DNA from: Mycobacterium asiaticum
GTDB lineage: Bacteria > Actinomycetota > Actinomycetes > Mycobacteriales > Mycobacteriaceae
DNA length: 64,000 bases
Assembly: GCF_001673635.1 (NCBI RefSeq)
Contig: NZ_LZMH01000031.1
Span: forward strand, 1 to 64,000
Direction: 5' to 3'
Under the pieces are notes generated by a model. That model was not told the DNA's origin. It worked only from the letters and a program-made list of their open reading frames with translations, and did not search any database. Made by a program: the position numbers and the translations under genes. This document shows positions 29,201 to 40,911 of this stretch, piece by piece. The first letter of the stretch is position 1; each line of letters opens with the position of its first letter.

Positions 29201-32200
29201 CCCAGGTCACCCTGACCGCGACCGCTGAGGTCCCGGACGCGCTCAACTTCGTCGTCGAAACGAACGAGGACGGCGTTGCGTCTCGCCGGGCATCAGCGGT
29301 GTTGCAGGCTCTCGGCAGCGAAACGCCGCCGGCGAAGCAAGACATCGAGGCCCTGCAAGCGTTGCACCCGAGTCCCGTTCAGGGCAGCGACCTCCGCGAT
29401 GCACTCGACCTGTGCGGTATTCAGTACGGGCCCGCGTTCACCGGCCTGGCAGTCGCGCACACCGCCGAAGAAACGGGCACATCGGTGTTGGCCGAGATCT
29501 CGCTGCCCAGTGTCATCCGCACCCAACAGACCAACTACGGCGTGCACCCGGCGCTGCTGGACGCATGCTTCCAGTCGGTGGCGGCCCATCCCAGCGTGGC
29601 GATCGCCAGTCTCGGTGGATTGCTGTTGCCGTTGGGCGTTCGGGAGCTGCGCGCCTTCGGCCCGGTGCACACCGCGAAGTACTGCTACTCGCGGGTGACC
29701 TCGGCAACCGGCGGCGCCGTCGAGGCCGACCTCGACCTGCTGGACAAGGAAGGTGCGGTAGTCCTGACGGTTCGCGGACTGCAGATGGGCACCGGGGTGT
29801 CGGCTAGCGGCGAGCGGGCGCGGGTGCTGGGCGAGCGGCTGCTGACCATCGAATGGCAACAACGCCAGCTGCCCGACGTCGCCACCACCGATGCCGGATC
29901 CTGGCTGTTCGTCAGCACAACCGACGCGGCCGATCTGCTGGCGGCGGCGTTGACGGACTCGATGAAGCTGCATGATGCCGAGTCGACGACGCTGGCGTGG
30001 CACACCGACGGCGACCACCCGGCCATGTCCGAGCAGCTGCGCGACCAATTGAATCGCGGCGGCTTCAACGGGGTGGTGGTTCTCACCGGATCCCAGCAGG
30101 ATGAAGCGGGTAACGACTCCCCTCGCCTCGGCGGCGAATATGTCCACCACCTGGTCCGGATCGCGTCCGCACTGGCGGAGACCGAGGGCGAGGCGCCTCG
30201 GCTGTATGTCGTCACCCGGGACGCGCAGAAGGTTCTCCCCGACGATGTGCCGAATCTGGAGCAAGGCGGGCTGCGCGGGTTGCTGCGGGTTATCGGTGCC
30301 GAACACCCGCACCTGCACACCACCCACATCGATTTCGACGGGCAGACCGACGCCGAGCAGGTGGTGCGGCAACTGCTGCTGGCGGGAACCGAAGAAGACG
30401 AGACGGCGTGGCGCAACAACGAGTGGTACACGGCTCGCCTGTGCCCCTCGCCCCTGCGGCCCGAGGAGCGGCTGACCACGATCGCGGCTCACGAAAGTGA
30501 AGGGGTCCGGATGCAGATCCGTACCCCAGGCGACTTGCAGACCATGGAGTTCGCCGCCTTCGACCGGGTGCCTCCCGGCCCTGGGCAGATCGAGGTTGCG
30601 GTAACCGCATCGAGTATCAACTTCGCCGACGTGCTGAACGCCTTCGGTCGCTACCAGAGCCTCGACGGGATCCTGCCGGCGCTTGGCACCGACTTTGCCG
30701 GCGTGGTCACGGCGATCGGTCCCGGTGTCACCAACCACAAGGTGGGAGACCATGTCGGCGGAATGTCGCCGCTCGGTTGCTGGGCCACCTTCGTCACGTG
30801 CGATGCCCGCCTTGCCACCAAGTTGCCGGACGGGATGACCGACGCGCAGGCCGCCGCGGTGACCACCGCGCACGCCACAGCTTGGTACGGCCTGAACGAC
30901 TTGGCCCGCATGAAAGCCGGCGACAAGGTGCTGATCCACTCGGGCACTGGCGGCGTGGGGCAAGCGGCTATCGCCATGGCCCGGTTGGCAGGGGCCGAGA
31001 TCTTCGCGACCGCCGGCAGTGAGCGGCGTCGACAACTGTTGCGCGACATGGGCATCGAGCATGTCTACGACTCGCGCAGCGTCGAGTTCGCCGAACAGAT
31101 CCGGCGCGACACCAACGGCTACGGCGTCGACATCGTGCTGAACTCCGTCCCTGGAGCAGCCCAACTCGCCGGCCTGAAGCTGTTGGCCCTGAGCGGACGT
31201 TTCGTTGAGATCGGCAAGCGGGACATCTACGGCGACACCAAGCTGGGCCTGTTCCCCTTCCGTCGCAACCTGGCGTTCTGGGGTGTTGATCTCGGTGTCA
31301 TGTCGGTCAGCCACCCGGAGCAGGTCAGCGAAATCCTCAGCACCGTCTACCGGTTGACGGCCGAGGGCAAGCTCCCGATGCCGGAGGCCACGCACTACCC
31401 GCTGGCTGAGGCGGCAACCGCGATCCGGGTGATGAGCGCCGCAGAGCACACCGGCAAGCTGATCCTCGACATCCCGCGGGTGGGTCGCAGCAGTGTGGTG
31501 CTGCCGCCGGAGCAGGCACCGGTGTTCCGCCGCGACGGCTCGTACATCATCACCGGCGGGCTGGGCGGCTTGGGACTCTTCCTGGCCGAGAAGATGGCCG
31601 GGGCCGGTGCGGGTCGTATCGTGCTGAGCTCCCGGTCCAAGCCGTCGCGAAAGTCTTTGGAGACAATCGAACTCATTCGTTCGATCGGGTCCGACGTCGT
31701 AGTGGCGTGCGGCGACATCGCCCAGGCCGACACCGCACACCAGTTGGTGGCCACCGCGACCGCGACCGGACTTCCGCTGCGTGGTGTCCTGCACGGCGCC
31801 GCGGTGGTCGAGGACGCCGTGCTGACCAACATCACCGATGAGCTGATCGAGCGTGACTGGGCACCAAAGGTTTACGGCGCCTGGAACCTGCACGAGGCGT
31901 GCGCCTCGGCGGAGCTGGACTGGTTCTGCTCGTTCTCCTCAGCTGCAGCGCTGTTGGGCTCACCGGGTCAGGGCGCCTATGCCGCGGCCAACAGCTGGCT
32001 GGACGCCTTCACGCACTGGCGGCGCGCACAAGGCTTGCCCGCCACCGCCATTGCGTGGGGAGCCTGGGGCGAGATCGGCCGAGGCGCGGACTTCGCGGAA
32101 GGCACCGGCGCCGCCATTGCTCCGGACGAGGGCGCTTACGCGTTCGAGGCGCTGCTGCGGCACGACCGGCCATACTCCGGCTACACCCCCCTGGTCGGGA

Positions 32201-32562
32201 CACCGTGGATCGCTTCCTTCGCAGCGCGGAGCAAGTTCCTGGAGCTGTTCAAGACCGCCGGCGACAAGCGTTCTGGGTCAAGCAAACTGCGCGCTGAACT
32301 GGCGGAGCTGCCGATCGAGGAGTGGCCCGGCCGGTTGCGCCGTCTGCTGGCCGAGCAGATTGGGCTGATCCTGCGTCGAAACATTGATCCAGATCATCCA
32401 TTGTCCGAATATGGGCTCGACTCTCTTGGTAATCTCGAGCTGCGCACGCACATCGAGGCTCAGACTGGCGTGCGCATCACGTCCGCCGACATCACGACCG
32501 TCCGAGGATTGGCCGATCACCTCGTCGACAAAATGGCACCAAAAGAAAGTGCGTCGACATGA
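26287..32562 (+). CDS. Second MAS/Pks5-type iterative polyketide synthase
   Basis: A 2091-residue KS-AT-DH-ER-KR-ACP synthase, closer to my memory of M. tuberculosis Pks5 than the first copy. KS cysteine in DTACSSGL at 177; AT serine in GHSMGE at 621 with VASH downstream; DH histidine in [10 protein letters not shown] at 926; ER site GTGGVGQ near 1556; KR site TGGLGGLG near 1756 with tyrosine at about 1898; ACP serine in LDSLGN at 2046. All key residues are present, so it should make methyl-branched acyl chains. The GTG start is preceded by AAGG. It overlaps the next frame by an ATGA. It is in the same orientation as the first copy, 10.5 kb away. It probably corresponds to pks5.1 of LOS-producing species. 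Confidence 0.93.
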   Translation: MGRTGVTPVAVIGMACRMPGGINSPDLLWDALMRGADLVTEIPPDRWDNDYYYDPEPGVPGRSVCKWGSFLSDVGDFDPEFFGISEKEATTMDPQHRLLLETAWEAVEHAGLTKDTIAKQTGVFIGVNYADYQLVQMASDAFDGPYGNPGSLFSMASGRISYALGLEGPASTIDTACSSGLFAIHQACRSLSDGESDMTIAGGVNVMLEPRRSASASAGGMLSGTGHCHAFDAKADGFVSGEGCVLLVFKRLADAQRDGDRILAVVRATAANQDGHTPNITMPSGDAQVALYRTTLEAAGVEPSSVGMVEAHGTGTPVGDPIEYTSLSKVYAFDNKVAIGASKTNFGHTQAAAGALGLMKTVLALQHGVVPKNLHFEKLSDELAQIDTKLFLPVENTQWPVSGDGPRRAAVSAWGISGTNVHAIVEQAPLPPSPNGLVTNTSIDETLLIPISASSESGLRHTAARLADWIETHATEFAARDLAYTLARRRGHRSVRTTVLANNTSELVTELRQVADGEALYPEIVGQEQRPPVWVFSGQGSQWAAMGADLLANEPVFAATIAEIEPLIAAESGFSVTEAMTAAEKVTGIDRVQPTLFAMQVALAATMKSHGVHPAAVIGHSMGECAAAVVSGALSLEDGTRVICRRSKLMTKISGSGAMASVELPAQQVLSELMARGINDAVVAVVASPESTVIGGAPESVRDMVAAWEERDVMAREVAVDVASHSPQVDPILDELYDVLADIEPLTPEIPYYSATSFDPREEPYCDANYWVDNLRHTVRFSAAVQAALEDGYRVFGELSPHPLLTHAVDQTARSLDMTAAALAAMRREQPVPFGLRGFVGDLFSTGATVDFSVMYPNGHLVDAPLPVWNHRTLMLSRDGHSSRALRASVAVHPLMGQHVRLPEEPERHVWQAEIGTAALPWLADHQVHGTATLPGAAYCEMALAAARTVFGDASVVQDIRFEQMLMLDEETQVTLTATAEVPDALNFVVETNEDGVASRRASAVLQALGSETPPAKQDIEALQALHPSPVQGSDLRDALDLCGIQYGPAFTGLAVAHTAEETGTSVLAEISLPSVIRTQQTNYGVHPALLDACFQSVAAHPSVAIASLGGLLLPLGVRELRAFGPVHTAKYCYSRVTSATGGAVEADLDLLDKEGAVVLTVRGLQMGTGVSASGERARVLGERLLTIEWQQRQLPDVATTDAGSWLFVSTTDAADLLAAALTDSMKLHDAESTTLAWHTDGDHPAMSEQLRDQLNRGGFNGVVVLTGSQQDEAGNDSPRLGGEYVHHLVRIASALAETEGEAPRLYVVTRDAQKVLPDDVPNLEQGGLRGLLRVIGAEHPHLHTTHIDFDGQTDAEQVVRQLLLAGTEEDETAWRNNEWYTARLCPSPLRPEERLTTIAAHESEGVRMQIRTPGDLQTMEFAAFDRVPPGPGQIEVAVTASSINFADVLNAFGRYQSLDGILPALGTDFAGVVTAIGPGVTNHKVGDHVGGMSPLGCWATFVTCDARLATKLPDGMTDAQAAAVTTAHATAWYGLNDLARMKAGDKVLIHSGTGGVGQAAIAMARLAGAEIFATAGSERRRQLLRDMGIEHVYDSRSVEFAEQIRRDTNGYGVDIVLNSVPGAAQLAGLKLLALSGRFVEIGKRDIYGDTKLGLFPFRRNLAFWGVDLGVMSVSHPEQVSEILSTVYRLTAEGKLPMPEATHYPLAEAATAIRVMSAAEHTGKLILDIPRVGRSSVVLPPEQAPVFRRDGSYIITGGLGGLGLFLAEKMAGAGAGRIVLSSRSKPSRKSLETIELIRSIGSDVVVACGDIAQADTAHQLVATATATGLPLRGVLHGAAVVEDAVLTNITDELIERDWAPKVYGAWNLHEACASAELDWFCSFSSAAALLGSPGQGAYAAANSWLDAFTHWRRAQGLPATAIAWGAWGEIGRGADFAEGTGAAIAPDEGAYAFEALLRHDRPYSGYTPLVGTPWIASFAARSKFLELFKTAGDKRSGSSKLRAELAELPIEEWPGRLRRLLAEQIGLILRRNIDPDHPLSEYGLDSLGNLELRTHIEAQTGVRITSADITTVRGLADHLVDKMAPKESAST

Positions 32563-32618
32563 CGCAATCGCTACGACGAAATGACCTGTCCTGCAGGACT
32601 CTAGACACAGGAGGAAAC

Positions 32619-34064
32619 GTGTTCATAGGTGGAGGGTCTGAGCACGACGGCATGAGGGTGGGAAACGCCTACGACTGGGACCCGGGTGACGGAATAGTCA
32701 TCACCTGGGAACCGACTCCCGCTTGCCTCGCGAAGGCGCAGCAGGCGCCGGCAAGTTCGGTGCCGGCCAGCTGCATGCAGGCGGGTCACCTCCGCGGATT
32801 CGTCGAGTTCCGGGACAAGGGCCTCGACTACTCGCGCGCGATCATGGGCTCGTGGGAAGTACCGGGCCGGTGCGACATTCGCGCTATGACGTACGTGATC
32901 AACACGCACCTCCGCAGGCACGGGACCTACCACAGCTGGTTCGACTTCCAGGACCCGGACAACATCGTCCGCCACACCCTGCAGAATCCGCGCGACATCA
33001 ACTTCGTCGCCAAAAAGCACGGACCGATGACGCAGCCCGAGTGGGAAGCCCACGTGCTGGCCACTCCCGACCCGTTGCAGTGGGATTGCTTCCGGTACGG
33101 CATCGTTCAGTACGACGACCGCTTCGCGTTGTACGCGGTCGTGGACCACCTGCACTGCGACCCGATGCTGATTGCCGGGTTGTACGTCGAAATCGTGATG
33201 AACTACAACGCGCTGGTCGAGGGCAGGGCGCCCATGACCATGCCGCCCGCGGCAAGCTACGACGACTTCTGCATCCGCGAGAGCGAGACGATCGCGGCCA
33301 TGACCCTGGAGTCGCCGGAGGTGCGCACCTGGGTCGAGTTCGCCGAAGCCAACGGCGGCACGCTGCCCGACTTCCCACTCCCCCTGGGTGACCAGTCGAT
33401 CGCGTGCGGCGGCGACATCCGGGTGGAGCAGCTGCTGGCCGCCGATCAAACGGCGAAGTTCGAATCCATGTGCCGGCAGGCGGATGCACGGTTCAGTGGT
33501 GGCCTGTTCGCTTGCGCTGCGCTGGCTCACTACGAGCTGACCGGCGAGCTCACCTACTACGGGCTCACGCCGACCGACAAGCGCAAGACCCCGGCCGAGT
33601 ACATGACGGTCGGCTGGTTCACCGGCATCGTGCCTTTCACCGTTCCCATCGACCCGAACTCGTTCGAAGAAACCGCACGCGCCGCTCAGGCATCGTTCGA
33701 CGCGAACATGAGCTGCAAGGACGTACCGTTCGACCGCGTGCTGGAACTGGCGCCGTGGCTGCGCAAGCCGGGACCCCAGTTCACGATGATGAGCTACATG
33801 GATGCGGGGCTGCCGCCCCTCTCCGGCATCGTCGCTACCGCATTGGACGGTGTGAATGCGGGCGCATACACCGACGGCCGCAGCCCGGCGTACAAGTACT
33901 CCACGGTGTTCCGCTTGTTCGACGAGGTCTCGATCATGGTGTCGTACCCGAATAACCCGGTCGCTCGGGAGTCGGTCACGCGGTTCACCGACCAGTTGAA
34001 GTCGGTGTTCCAGCGGGTAGTGGCCGGCACTTTGGCGGTCACCCCGGTTCGGGTGGCGCAATAA
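32619..34064 (+). CDS. papA3: PapA-type acyltransferase (PapA3-like)
   Basis: About 481 residues of PapA-family acyltransferase, with HLHCD (177-181) as the catalytic HxxxD. I chose the GTG at 32619 because AGGAGG lies four bases upstream; an ATG at 32559 overlaps the pks stop but only adds 20 unconserved residues, and an ATG at 32652 is also possible. It directly follows the second pks5 and probably transfers that enzyme's product to the LOS core. In LOS-producing mycobacteria such acyltransferases acylate trehalose; which hydroxyls are used cannot be told here. It is a paralogue of the other PapA in the window. Confidence 0.88.
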   Translation: MFIGGGSEHDGMRVGNAYDWDPGDGIVITWEPTPACLAKAQQAPASSVPASCMQAGHLRGFVEFRDKGLDYSRAIMGSWEVPGRCDIRAMTYVINTHLRRHGTYHSWFDFQDPDNIVRHTLQNPRDINFVAKKHGPMTQPEWEAHVLATPDPLQWDCFRYGIVQYDDRFALYAVVDHLHCDPMLIAGLYVEIVMNYNALVEGRAPMTMPPAASYDDFCIRESETIAAMTLESPEVRTWVEFAEANGGTLPDFPLPLGDQSIACGGDIRVEQLLAADQTAKFESMCRQADARFSGGLFACAALAHYELTGELTYYGLTPTDKRKTPAEYMTVGWFTGIVPFTVPIDPNSFEETARAAQASFDANMSCKDVPFDRVLELAPWLRKPGPQFTMMSYMDAGLPPLSGIVATALDGVNAGAYTDGRSPAYKYSTVFRLFDEVSIMVSYPNNPVARESVTRFTDQLKSVFQRVVAGTLAVTPVRVAQ

Positions 34065-34065
34065 G

Positions 34066-34080
34066 CGGTCCGTAGGACCG
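34066..34080 (+). terminator. Short hairpin after papA3
   Basis: CGGTCC and GGACCG form a 6-bp stem around GTA, two bases after the papA3 stop. It is weak and has no T-run, and the next gene reads in the same direction, so it may only attenuate. Confidence 0.3.
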
Positions 34081-34129
34081 AAGTTCGCGAACGCGCGGAC
34101 GATACTTATTACGGAGTTGAATACCGGCA

Positions 34130-35392
34130 ATGAAAGCTGTCCTCGCCGTCCATGGCACCCGCGGCGACGTGGAGCCTTGTGCCGCAGTCGGCGCAGAGCT
34201 CCAGCGTCGGGGCCACGAAGTGCAGATGGCGGTCCCGCCCAATCTGATTTCGTTCGTTGAGTCGGCGGGCCTGAAAGCCGTTGCCTACGGCCCGGATTCG
34301 CATGCGCAGTTAGAGGAAGAGATCTTCCGGAGTTTCTGGCGGGTCCGTAATCCTCTTGGCGTCCTGCGTCCGGGTGCCGAGTACCTCACCCGGGGATGGG
34401 CCGAAATGGGCACCACCTTGGTATCCCTGGCGGAGGGCGCAGACATCATCGTCGCCGGCCAGACTTATCAAGGGGTTCCGGCCAATGTTGCCGAGTACCT
34501 GAAGATTCCGATGGCCGCACTGCACTACTTTCCGCAACGGGTGCACGGCCATCTGATTCCGCTGCTGCCGCCACCGGTCACCCGCACCGCTATGCGCGCG
34601 GTATACGGCCTGTATTGGCTGATGACCAAGGGCCCAGAAAATGAGCAGCGCCGCGCGTTGGGCATGCCGTCGACAAGGGTTTCCTCCGCCAAACGCATTG
34701 GGCAACAAGACTGGTTGGAGATTCAGGGCTACGAAGACGTTTTCTTCCCGGGCCTGAAAGAAGAATGGGGCGACAAGCGGCCGTTTGTCGGCGCGCTGAC
34801 GCTGGAATTGCCGACGTCCACCGATGACGAGGTCGCGGAGTGGATCGCCGCCGGCACACCCCCGATTTACTTCGGGTTCGGCAGCATGCGGGTGGAAACC
34901 CCGGAAAACACCGTAGCCCTGATCAGCGAGGTTTGCGCCGAACTCGGCGCCCGAGCCCTGATTTGCGGCGGGGTAACCGATCTCGGGGACATTCCGGTAC
35001 CCGACAACGTCAAACTGGTCGCCGAAGCCAACCATGCCGCCGTGTTTCCCAAGTGCCGCGCCGTCGTTCACCATGGCGGCCCCGGCACCCTGGCGGCGGG
35101 TATGAAGGCCGGTGTCCCGACATTGGTTCTCTGGATCAGCGCCGAACAGCCACTCTGGGCGGCCCAGGTGGTCAAACTCAAGATCGGCAAGGCACGCCGT
35201 TTCGCGGGAGCAACCAAGAAAACACTGCTCAAAGACCTGCAGAAGATCCTCGAGCCCAAGTACGTCAACCGCGCTCGGGAGATGGCACAGCGGATGACCC
35301 CTTCGGCCGTCAGCGTGCAAAAGGCGGCCGACCTCATCGAGGACAAAGTCCGGGAGCGCGACAAGGCTGTACCGGCGCGCGACGCAGGATAG
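34130..35392 (+). CDS. GT1-family glycosyltransferase (Rv1524/Rv1526c-like)
   Basis: A 420-residue GT-B fold glycosyltransferase of family 1, related to those that build glycopeptidolipids and LOS. The N-terminus has HGTRGDVEP, typical of this group, and the C-terminal donor-site motif reads VVHHGGPGTLAAG near residue 313. It should transfer a sugar from a nucleotide donor to a glycolipid on the cytoplasmic face. It follows papA3 after 65 bases and precedes mmpL. A close paralogue lies on the other strand at 43 kb. The sugar and acceptor cannot be told from sequence. Confidence 0.9.
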   Translation: MKAVLAVHGTRGDVEPCAAVGAELQRRGHEVQMAVPPNLISFVESAGLKAVAYGPDSHAQLEEEIFRSFWRVRNPLGVLRPGAEYLTRGWAEMGTTLVSLAEGADIIVAGQTYQGVPANVAEYLKIPMAALHYFPQRVHGHLIPLLPPPVTRTAMRAVYGLYWLMTKGPENEQRRALGMPSTRVSSAKRIGQQDWLEIQGYEDVFFPGLKEEWGDKRPFVGALTLELPTSTDDEVAEWIAAGTPPIYFGFGSMRVETPENTVALISEVCAELGARALICGGVTDLGDIPVPDNVKLVAEANHAAVFPKCRAVVHHGGPGTLAAGMKAGVPTLVLWISAEQPLWAAQVVKLKIGKARRFAGATKKTLLKDLQKILEPKYVNRAREMAQRMTPSAVSVQKAADLIEDKVRERDKAVPARDAG

Positions 35393-35488
35393 CGCTCATG
35401 ACCGGGCAAAATGTAACGCTAGCGTCACGATTGAGGGCGACAACCGATTACCCGGCCGGGGCCGGAACGAACTTGTAGGGTTTATAGA

Positions 35489-38400
35489 GTGTCAAGCCGT
35501 TCTTCTGGTTCCAGTGAATCGGCCAAGCCTGGGGGAATCTACGACCGCATAGGCCAATTCGTGGTGCAGTGGCCACTGCTGGTCATCGGGGGCTGGATCG
35601 CGGTAGCGATCGCATTAGCTCTGGCATTCCCGCCGCTTCAGGTTCAGGCCGGGAAACATCCGCCGCAGCCCTTTCCTGACGACGCCCCGACAATGGTCGT
35701 ATCTCGGGAGATGGCCAAAGCATTCAGCGCACCAGCGGACGGTTCAAAGGACGACAAGAGCGGCCCGGCAGCCGCAGCGGCATCGCCAACTTCCCTGCTG
35801 ATGGTCGTCTTGACCAATGAAAAGGGTCTCACACCGGCCGACGAAGCCACGTATCGCAAACTCGTCAGCAAGCTCAACGAAGACACGCAAGACAAAATGT
35901 CGGTCCAGAACGCCCTGGACGACCAGGAGGCGCGGAACCTGCTGGTCGCCAAGGACGGCAAAGCCCTGATCCTGCCGATCAACGTTCCTGGGGATCAGAA
36001 CGATCCGGCTACCCTTGCGACCTACAAACGTGTCGCGGCGATCGTCAAACAGAACGTCGCGGGAACAACGTTGACTGCCAACCTCAGCGGACCGCTGGCA
36101 ACCGTGGCTGACATTACGGATATCGGGCAGGAGGATATCCACTTCATCGAGATCGCCACCGTGCTCAGTGTGTTCATCATTTTGCTCGTCATCTACCGCA
36201 ACCTGGTCACGATGTTCGTGCCGCTAGCGACGATCGGGATTTCGGTGGCCACCGCGCAGGGTGTCTTATCGGGCGCCGCAGAACTCGGCCTTGGCACCAA
36301 CCTGCAGGTCATGGTCTTCATGACCGCGGTCTTGATGGGCGCGGGGACGGACTATGCCGTCTTTCTGATCAGCCGGTACCACGATTACCTGCGGCACGGC
36401 GACGACTCCGATACGGCGGTCAAGAAAGCGCTGATGTCGATCGGCAAGGTGATCGCTGCATCTGCCGCCACCGTGGCTGTCACATTCCTCGCGATGATCT
36501 TTACGAAGCTGGAAGTCTTCAGCGCTGTTGGCCCGGCAATCTCCATCTCGATCGTCGTCGCGCTCTTGGCAGCGGTCACTTTCCTGCCCGCCGTCCTGGT
36601 GCTCGCCGGCCGACGCGGCTGGATCAAACCGCGCCGCGAGCTGACCGGAAAACTGTGGCGGCGCTCCGGAATTCGCATCGTGCGCCGGCCGCGCATTCAC
36701 CTGGCCGCGAGTCTCGTCGTCCTCATCGCGCTCGCCGCGTGTCTCAGCGCCGTTCGCTTCAACTACGACGACCTCAAGTCGATGCCGGAGGACGTGGAAA
36801 GCTCGATGGGGTACGAGGCGATGAATCGCCACTACCCGATGAACCAGATGACACCCATGATGTTGTTCGTCCAGTCATCACACGACCTGCGGACACCCAG
36901 CGCCCTTGCCGATCTCGAGCAAATTGCCAATAGAGTCAGCCAAGTGCCCGGTATCACAACGGTGCGGGGGCTGACGCGGCCGAACGGGGAACCGCTGGAA
37001 CAAATGAAGGTGTCGTGGCAAGCCGGTGAGGTCGGCGGCAAGCTCGACGAAGCCTCCACTCAGATCGAGAATCACGGCGGGGATCTGGACAGACTGGTCG
37101 GTGGCGCAAACCAATTGGCCGATGCGCTTGCCCAGCTTCGCGATCAGGTCACCGGTGCCGTATCCAGCCTGAGCGGCACGGTCGCGGCACTCACCGCGAT
37201 GGAGGAGATGATCGGCGGTGACCGCGCCATTGCTGCCCTGGACCAAGGGGCACGGTACACCGGACAGATGAAGGCCCTCGGCGACAGCCTGAGTGCCTCG
37301 ACGACGAACGCGGAGCATATTTCGGCGTGGGCCGGCCCGATGCTGAGGGCGCTGTACAACTCTCCGGACTGCAACATCGATCCGGGGTGTGTGAGTTCGC
37401 GCGCCGGCTTGGCGGCGATGGTTGCGGCCGACAACGATGGGACCCTCATTTCCATCAAGGCACTGGCCCGGAATCTTCAAGCGACTCAGCAGACCCGCAC
37501 CATCGGCGAGACGTTGACCAAGATCCAGCAGACGCTCACCCAGGCCTCCGACGCTTTGAAGACCATCAAGAATCTCCAAGCGACGATGGCCCAAGCGCAG
37601 CAAGGCTCCAACGCGCTTGCCGATGGAAGCCGGGCAATCGCCTTCGGCGTCAAAGAACTTGTGGATCAGACCAGGAAGATCGGTAGCGGTCTGAACGAGG
37701 CGTCCACCTTCTTGCTGGAAATGAAGCATGATGCCTCAAAGCCGAACATGGCGGGCTTCAACCTTCCCCCACAGATCATGACCAGGGATGAGTACAAAAA
37801 GGGCGCGCAGATCTTCATCTCGCCAGACGGCCACGCCGCCCGATACTTCATTCAAAGTGCGCTCAATCCGTTCAGCACGGACGCGATGGACCAGATCACC
37901 GCGATCGAAAAGGCCGCCCGAGAGGCGACGCCGAACACCGAAATATCGGATGCGAGGATCGCAGTAGCCGGGGTTCCCACGGGGCTTCGCGACACTCGCG
38001 ACTACTACAACGGCGATATGAATTTCATCATCATCGCGACCATCATCATTGTGTTCCTGATTTTGGTGATCCTATTGCGCGCCATTGTTGCGCCGCTGTA
38101 CCTCATCGCCTCGGTGCTGCTCTCTTATTTGTCAGCACTAGGAATTGGCGTCCTCATATTCCAATTCCTGCTAGGCAAAGAACTGCACTGGAGCCTGCCC
38201 GGGCTTTCATTTATCCTGCTCGTCGCGGTCGGCGCGGATTACAACATGCTGCTCATCTCGCGAATACGCGATGAGTCGCCACACGGCGTGCGATTCGGCG
38301 TCATTCGCACGGTAGGGTCCACCGGCGGCGTGATCACTTCCGCGGGTCTGATCTTCGCGGCATCGATGTTCGGCCTGCTCACTGCCAATATCAGCACCAT

Positions 38401-38995
38401 GCAGGAAGCCGGCTTCATCATCGGTGTCGGCATCGTGATCGACACGTTCCTGGTCCGTACCGTCACCGTTCCGGCCTTGGCCGCGATGATCGGGCAGAAG
38501 AACTGGTGGCCCTCCAAGCTGGACGGTTCGGGCAAATCGCGATCAAACGGAAAAGCGCAGCAGGTATGGGCAAAGATTTCACGTCAGTTGATCAGAATGA
38601 AATTGCTGCCGCCGCCGCCACCACCGCCCAGAAAGCCGCAGCCCCGGCCGGGGGCGCGCGGAGCTCGTCCAAGAGCAAGCTCGGCCACGAAAGCTCGGGC
38701 AGGTCACTACGAGCCGAGCCACTCGCTTCCGTTGTTCGACCTGAGCGGAGTGCGGAAGCAGCTAACGGACGACCTGCAGTGGACCGAGTCCCGTCCGATT
38801 GCCACGCGCAACGGCAGTGGCAAGAAGAAGCGCAAGAAGGTAGACCCCTACGTGGGCCACTCTCTGCCGCTGTTCGGATACAGCGTCATTCCACACAGTG
38901 CGGTCGTCGTTGCGACAAAGACGGCACCGGCGGAAAACGCGGCAAAGAGCAACGGCAACGGCGCGGCCACCGACCAAGCAGTCGACCCGCAGTGA
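35489..38995 (+). CDS. mmpL12: MmpL-family RND transporter (MmpL12-like)
   Basis: An inner-membrane lipid exporter of 1168 residues. An N-terminal membrane helix (about 27-50) is followed by a periplasmic domain, two blocks of transmembrane helices, a second large periplasmic domain rich in heptad-like helices (residues about 490-770), and a cytoplasmic tail with a run of prolines. The paired proton-relay motifs GAGTDYAVFLISR and VGADYNMLLISR are intact. MmpL proteins move large lipids, or their precursors, to the periplasm. By position next to fadD25 and the pks5 units this is the counterpart of MmpL12, a LOS transport candidate. Start is the GTG at 35489. Confidence 0.9.
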   Translation: MSSRSSGSSESAKPGGIYDRIGQFVVQWPLLVIGGWIAVAIALALAFPPLQVQAGKHPPQPFPDDAPTMVVSREMAKAFSAPADGSKDDKSGPAAAAASPTSLLMVVLTNEKGLTPADEATYRKLVSKLNEDTQDKMSVQNALDDQEARNLLVAKDGKALILPINVPGDQNDPATLATYKRVAAIVKQNVAGTTLTANLSGPLATVADITDIGQEDIHFIEIATVLSVFIILLVIYRNLVTMFVPLATIGISVATAQGVLSGAAELGLGTNLQVMVFMTAVLMGAGTDYAVFLISRYHDYLRHGDDSDTAVKKALMSIGKVIAASAATVAVTFLAMIFTKLEVFSAVGPAISISIVVALLAAVTFLPAVLVLAGRRGWIKPRRELTGKLWRRSGIRIVRRPRIHLAASLVVLIALAACLSAVRFNYDDLKSMPEDVESSMGYEAMNRHYPMNQMTPMMLFVQSSHDLRTPSALADLEQIANRVSQVPGITTVRGLTRPNGEPLEQMKVSWQAGEVGGKLDEASTQIENHGGDLDRLVGGANQLADALAQLRDQVTGAVSSLSGTVAALTAMEEMIGGDRAIAALDQGARYTGQMKALGDSLSASTTNAEHISAWAGPMLRALYNSPDCNIDPGCVSSRAGLAAMVAADNDGTLISIKALARNLQATQQTRTIGETLTKIQQTLTQASDALKTIKNLQATMAQAQQGSNALADGSRAIAFGVKELVDQTRKIGSGLNEASTFLLEMKHDASKPNMAGFNLPPQIMTRDEYKKGAQIFISPDGHAARYFIQSALNPFSTDAMDQITAIEKAAREATPNTEISDARIAVAGVPTGLRDTRDYYNGDMNFIIIATIIIVFLILVILLRAIVAPLYLIASVLLSYLSALGIGVLIFQFLLGKELHWSLPGLSFILLVAVGADYNMLLISRIRDESPHGVRFGVIRTVGSTGGVITSAGLIFAASMFGLLTANISTMQEAGFIIGVGIVIDTFLVRTVTVPALAAMIGQKNWWPSKLDGSGKSRSNGKAQQVWAKISRQLIRMKLLPPPPPPPRKPQPRPGARGARPRASSATKARAGHYEPSHSLPLFDLSGVRKQLTDDLQWTESRPIATRNGSGKKKRKKVDPYVGHSLPLFGYSVIPHSAVVVATKTAPAENAAKSNGNGAATDQAVDPQ

Positions 38996-39008
38996 GCTGA
39001 CGTTGAAT

Positions 39009-39035
39009 GCCCGGCCGGTGTCGAGCCGGCCGGGC
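39009..39035. terminator. Perfect hairpin between convergent mmpL and fadD genes
   Basis: GCCCGGCCGG and CCGGCCGGGC form a perfect 10-bp stem with a 7-base loop, in the 49 bases between the two convergent stop codons. It is the strongest candidate for a two-way terminator in the window. Confidence 0.7.
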
Positions 39036-39044
39036 GAATCGGCG

Positions 39045-40802
39045 CTATGCGTCCAGGCGGGTGAACTCGTCCTGGCGGTACAGCTCGACGCATTGCGACC
39101 TTCTGATCTTGCCACTGGTGGTGATCGGGATCGAACCCGGCGATACCAGCACCAGATCCGACACAGTGAGTCCATGTGACTTCGAGATTGCCGATTTCAC
39201 TTCACGTTGGACGGCACGCAGCTTGTCCAACGCGTCCTCGTCATTGTCGCGTTTCTTCATCTCGATGATCGCGACCAGCTTCTCGACGCCTCGATCGGAT
39301 ACCGCGATGGCCGCGCATCGACCAGAAGTGATCTCTTGGATAGTGGCTTCGATGTCATCGGGGGAATGGTTGCGGCCGTAGACAATCAGAAGATCCTTGA
39401 TCCGGGCGATGATGAAAAGTTCTCGCTCCGAGAAGAACCCGGAATCCCCCGTTCGCAGCCACGGCCCCTCGGCGGTCCCCGGACTCGGATCGACGATCTT
39501 CGCCTGGAACACTCGTTGAGTCTCTTCGGGTTTCGACCAATAACCGGACGCGACGTTACCGCCACGAACCCAAATCTCGCCAACGGTGCCCTCGGGACAC
39601 TCGCGACTCGTGTCGGCGTCGACGATGCGGACCTCCATCGATTCGGGCGCCCCGTAGCTCACCAACGGTGTACCGGTACCGCTCTCAACCCGCACCGCGG
39701 TGCCGGCCGGCAACTTCTCGCTGTCGAAGTAGCCGATCTCCGGCGGATCACCCGGTTCGCGGGTGGCGATATAGACCGTTGCCTCTGCCATCCCGTAGGC
39801 CGGCCGGTGCGCCTCCGGCGGAAAGTTGAAGGGCGCGAATCGGTCCGTGAATCGCTTGAGGGTGGCCGGCTGCACCCGCTCGCTGCCGTTGAGAATGCTG
39901 TGCAGTCCACTGAGATCGAGCCCGGACAGGTCTTCACTCGACGTCTTGCGCACCGCTAAGTCGAAGGCGAAGTTAGGGCCCGCCGAAACCGTGCACTCAT
40001 GCTCGGCGATGAGTTGCAGCCACCTGGCCGGGCGCTGCAGAAACCCGACCGGGCTGGACAGCACCGTAGTAAAGCCACCCAAGATCGGCATGATGATGCC
40101 CAGCAGCAGGCCCATGTCGTGGTAAAGGGGCAACCAGGACACGATCGTCAGTCCCGGGGGTGCGACGCCACCGCGGGCCCGGAAGAAGTCACCAATGATC
40201 TGTTCGTAATTGGCGAAAACGTTCCGGTTGTTGACCATGACGCCGGCAGGGGTGCGGGTCGATCCGGAGGTGTATTGCAGGTACAGGAATTCTGGCTGGT
40301 CATCCCGCCCGGCCCGCGGCCGGGGTCCCGATGGTTTTCTTCGCGAATCCAGATCCAGCAGGTCGATTTCGACAGTCGCGGGTATGTCGGACGTCCCCTC
40401 CGCCTGCAGCACCTCTCGGACGTTCTCCACGACGGCGGACGTCGTCAAGATCACAGCGGGCGACGTGTCGGCAAGAACGGAGAGCGTTCGCTCGTCGTGG
40501 GCGCCGCCGTAGGGCACGGACAGTGGAACAGCGATCAGTCCGGCCTGCATGGCACCAAGGAACCCAACGAGGTATTCGAGCCCCTGCGGCGCCAAGATGA
40601 GCGCCCGGTCGCCCGTAGTACCATGCGCCTTCAGTTCTTCGGCCAGGTTCGACACTCGCCGGTACAGCTGTCCCCACGTCAGGGTGGTGCGGACGCCGTC
40701 CCAATCTTGCTCGTAATCAACATATGTGAATGCCGGGTCATTGGGCTGCAAGCTGGCGCGCTCGCGCAGCACGGCGGGAAGGGAGGACTCAACCACGGAC
40801 AT
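39045..40802 (-). CDS. fadD25: Fatty acyl-AMP ligase, FadD25-like
   Basis: A 585-residue adenylate-forming enzyme of the FAAL type, which activates fatty acids as acyl-adenylates and passes them to a polyketide synthase rather than to CoA. The AMP-binding motif reads [15 protein letters not shown], with FYHDMG-like [10 protein letters not shown] after it, and the C-terminal subdomain has [19 protein letters not shown]. It is closely similar along its whole length to the N-terminal FAAL of the megaenzyme. Position beside mmpL matches fadD25 of M. tuberculosis. It probably primes one of the two Pks5 enzymes. It is divergent from the acyltransferase gene, with 109 bases between. Confidence 0.88.
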   Translation of the reverse strand: MSVVESSLPAVLRERASLQPNDPAFTYVDYEQDWDGVRTTLTWGQLYRRVSNLAEELKAHGTTGDRALILAPQGLEYLVGFLGAMQAGLIAVPLSVPYGGAHDERTLSVLADTSPAVILTTSAVVENVREVLQAEGTSDIPATVEIDLLDLDSRRKPSGPRPRAGRDDQPEFLYLQYTSGSTRTPAGVMVNNRNVFANYEQIIGDFFRARGGVAPPGLTIVSWLPLYHDMGLLLGIIMPILGGFTTVLSSPVGFLQRPARWLQLIAEHECTVSAGPNFAFDLAVRKTSSEDLSGLDLSGLHSILNGSERVQPATLKRFTDRFAPFNFPPEAHRPAYGMAEATVYIATREPGDPPEIGYFDSEKLPAGTAVRVESGTGTPLVSYGAPESMEVRIVDADTSRECPEGTVGEIWVRGGNVASGYWSKPEETQRVFQAKIVDPSPGTAEGPWLRTGDSGFFSERELFIIARIKDLLIVYGRNHSPDDIEATIQEITSGRCAAIAVSDRGVEKLVAIIEMKKRDNDEDALDKLRAVQREVKSAISKSHGLTVSDLVLVSPGSIPITTSGKIRRSQCVELYRQDEFTRLDA

Positions 40803-40911
40803 CAGGTTACATACGTGGCCGCGTTTTCAGGCGGGAACGCCGAGGTAGGCCCAGGGATGTGACACCGACCACGACCGGCCCCTCCGCAGACGTCACCTAG
40901 GCTGGTGTGAA

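Noticed and set aside
29293..31893. A minus-strand open frame of 866 codons inside the second pks5
   Set aside because: It mirrors the codon pattern of the clear PKS on the plus strand, has biased His/Gln/Arg/Gly composition and no family motif; such frames are common opposite high-GC genes.
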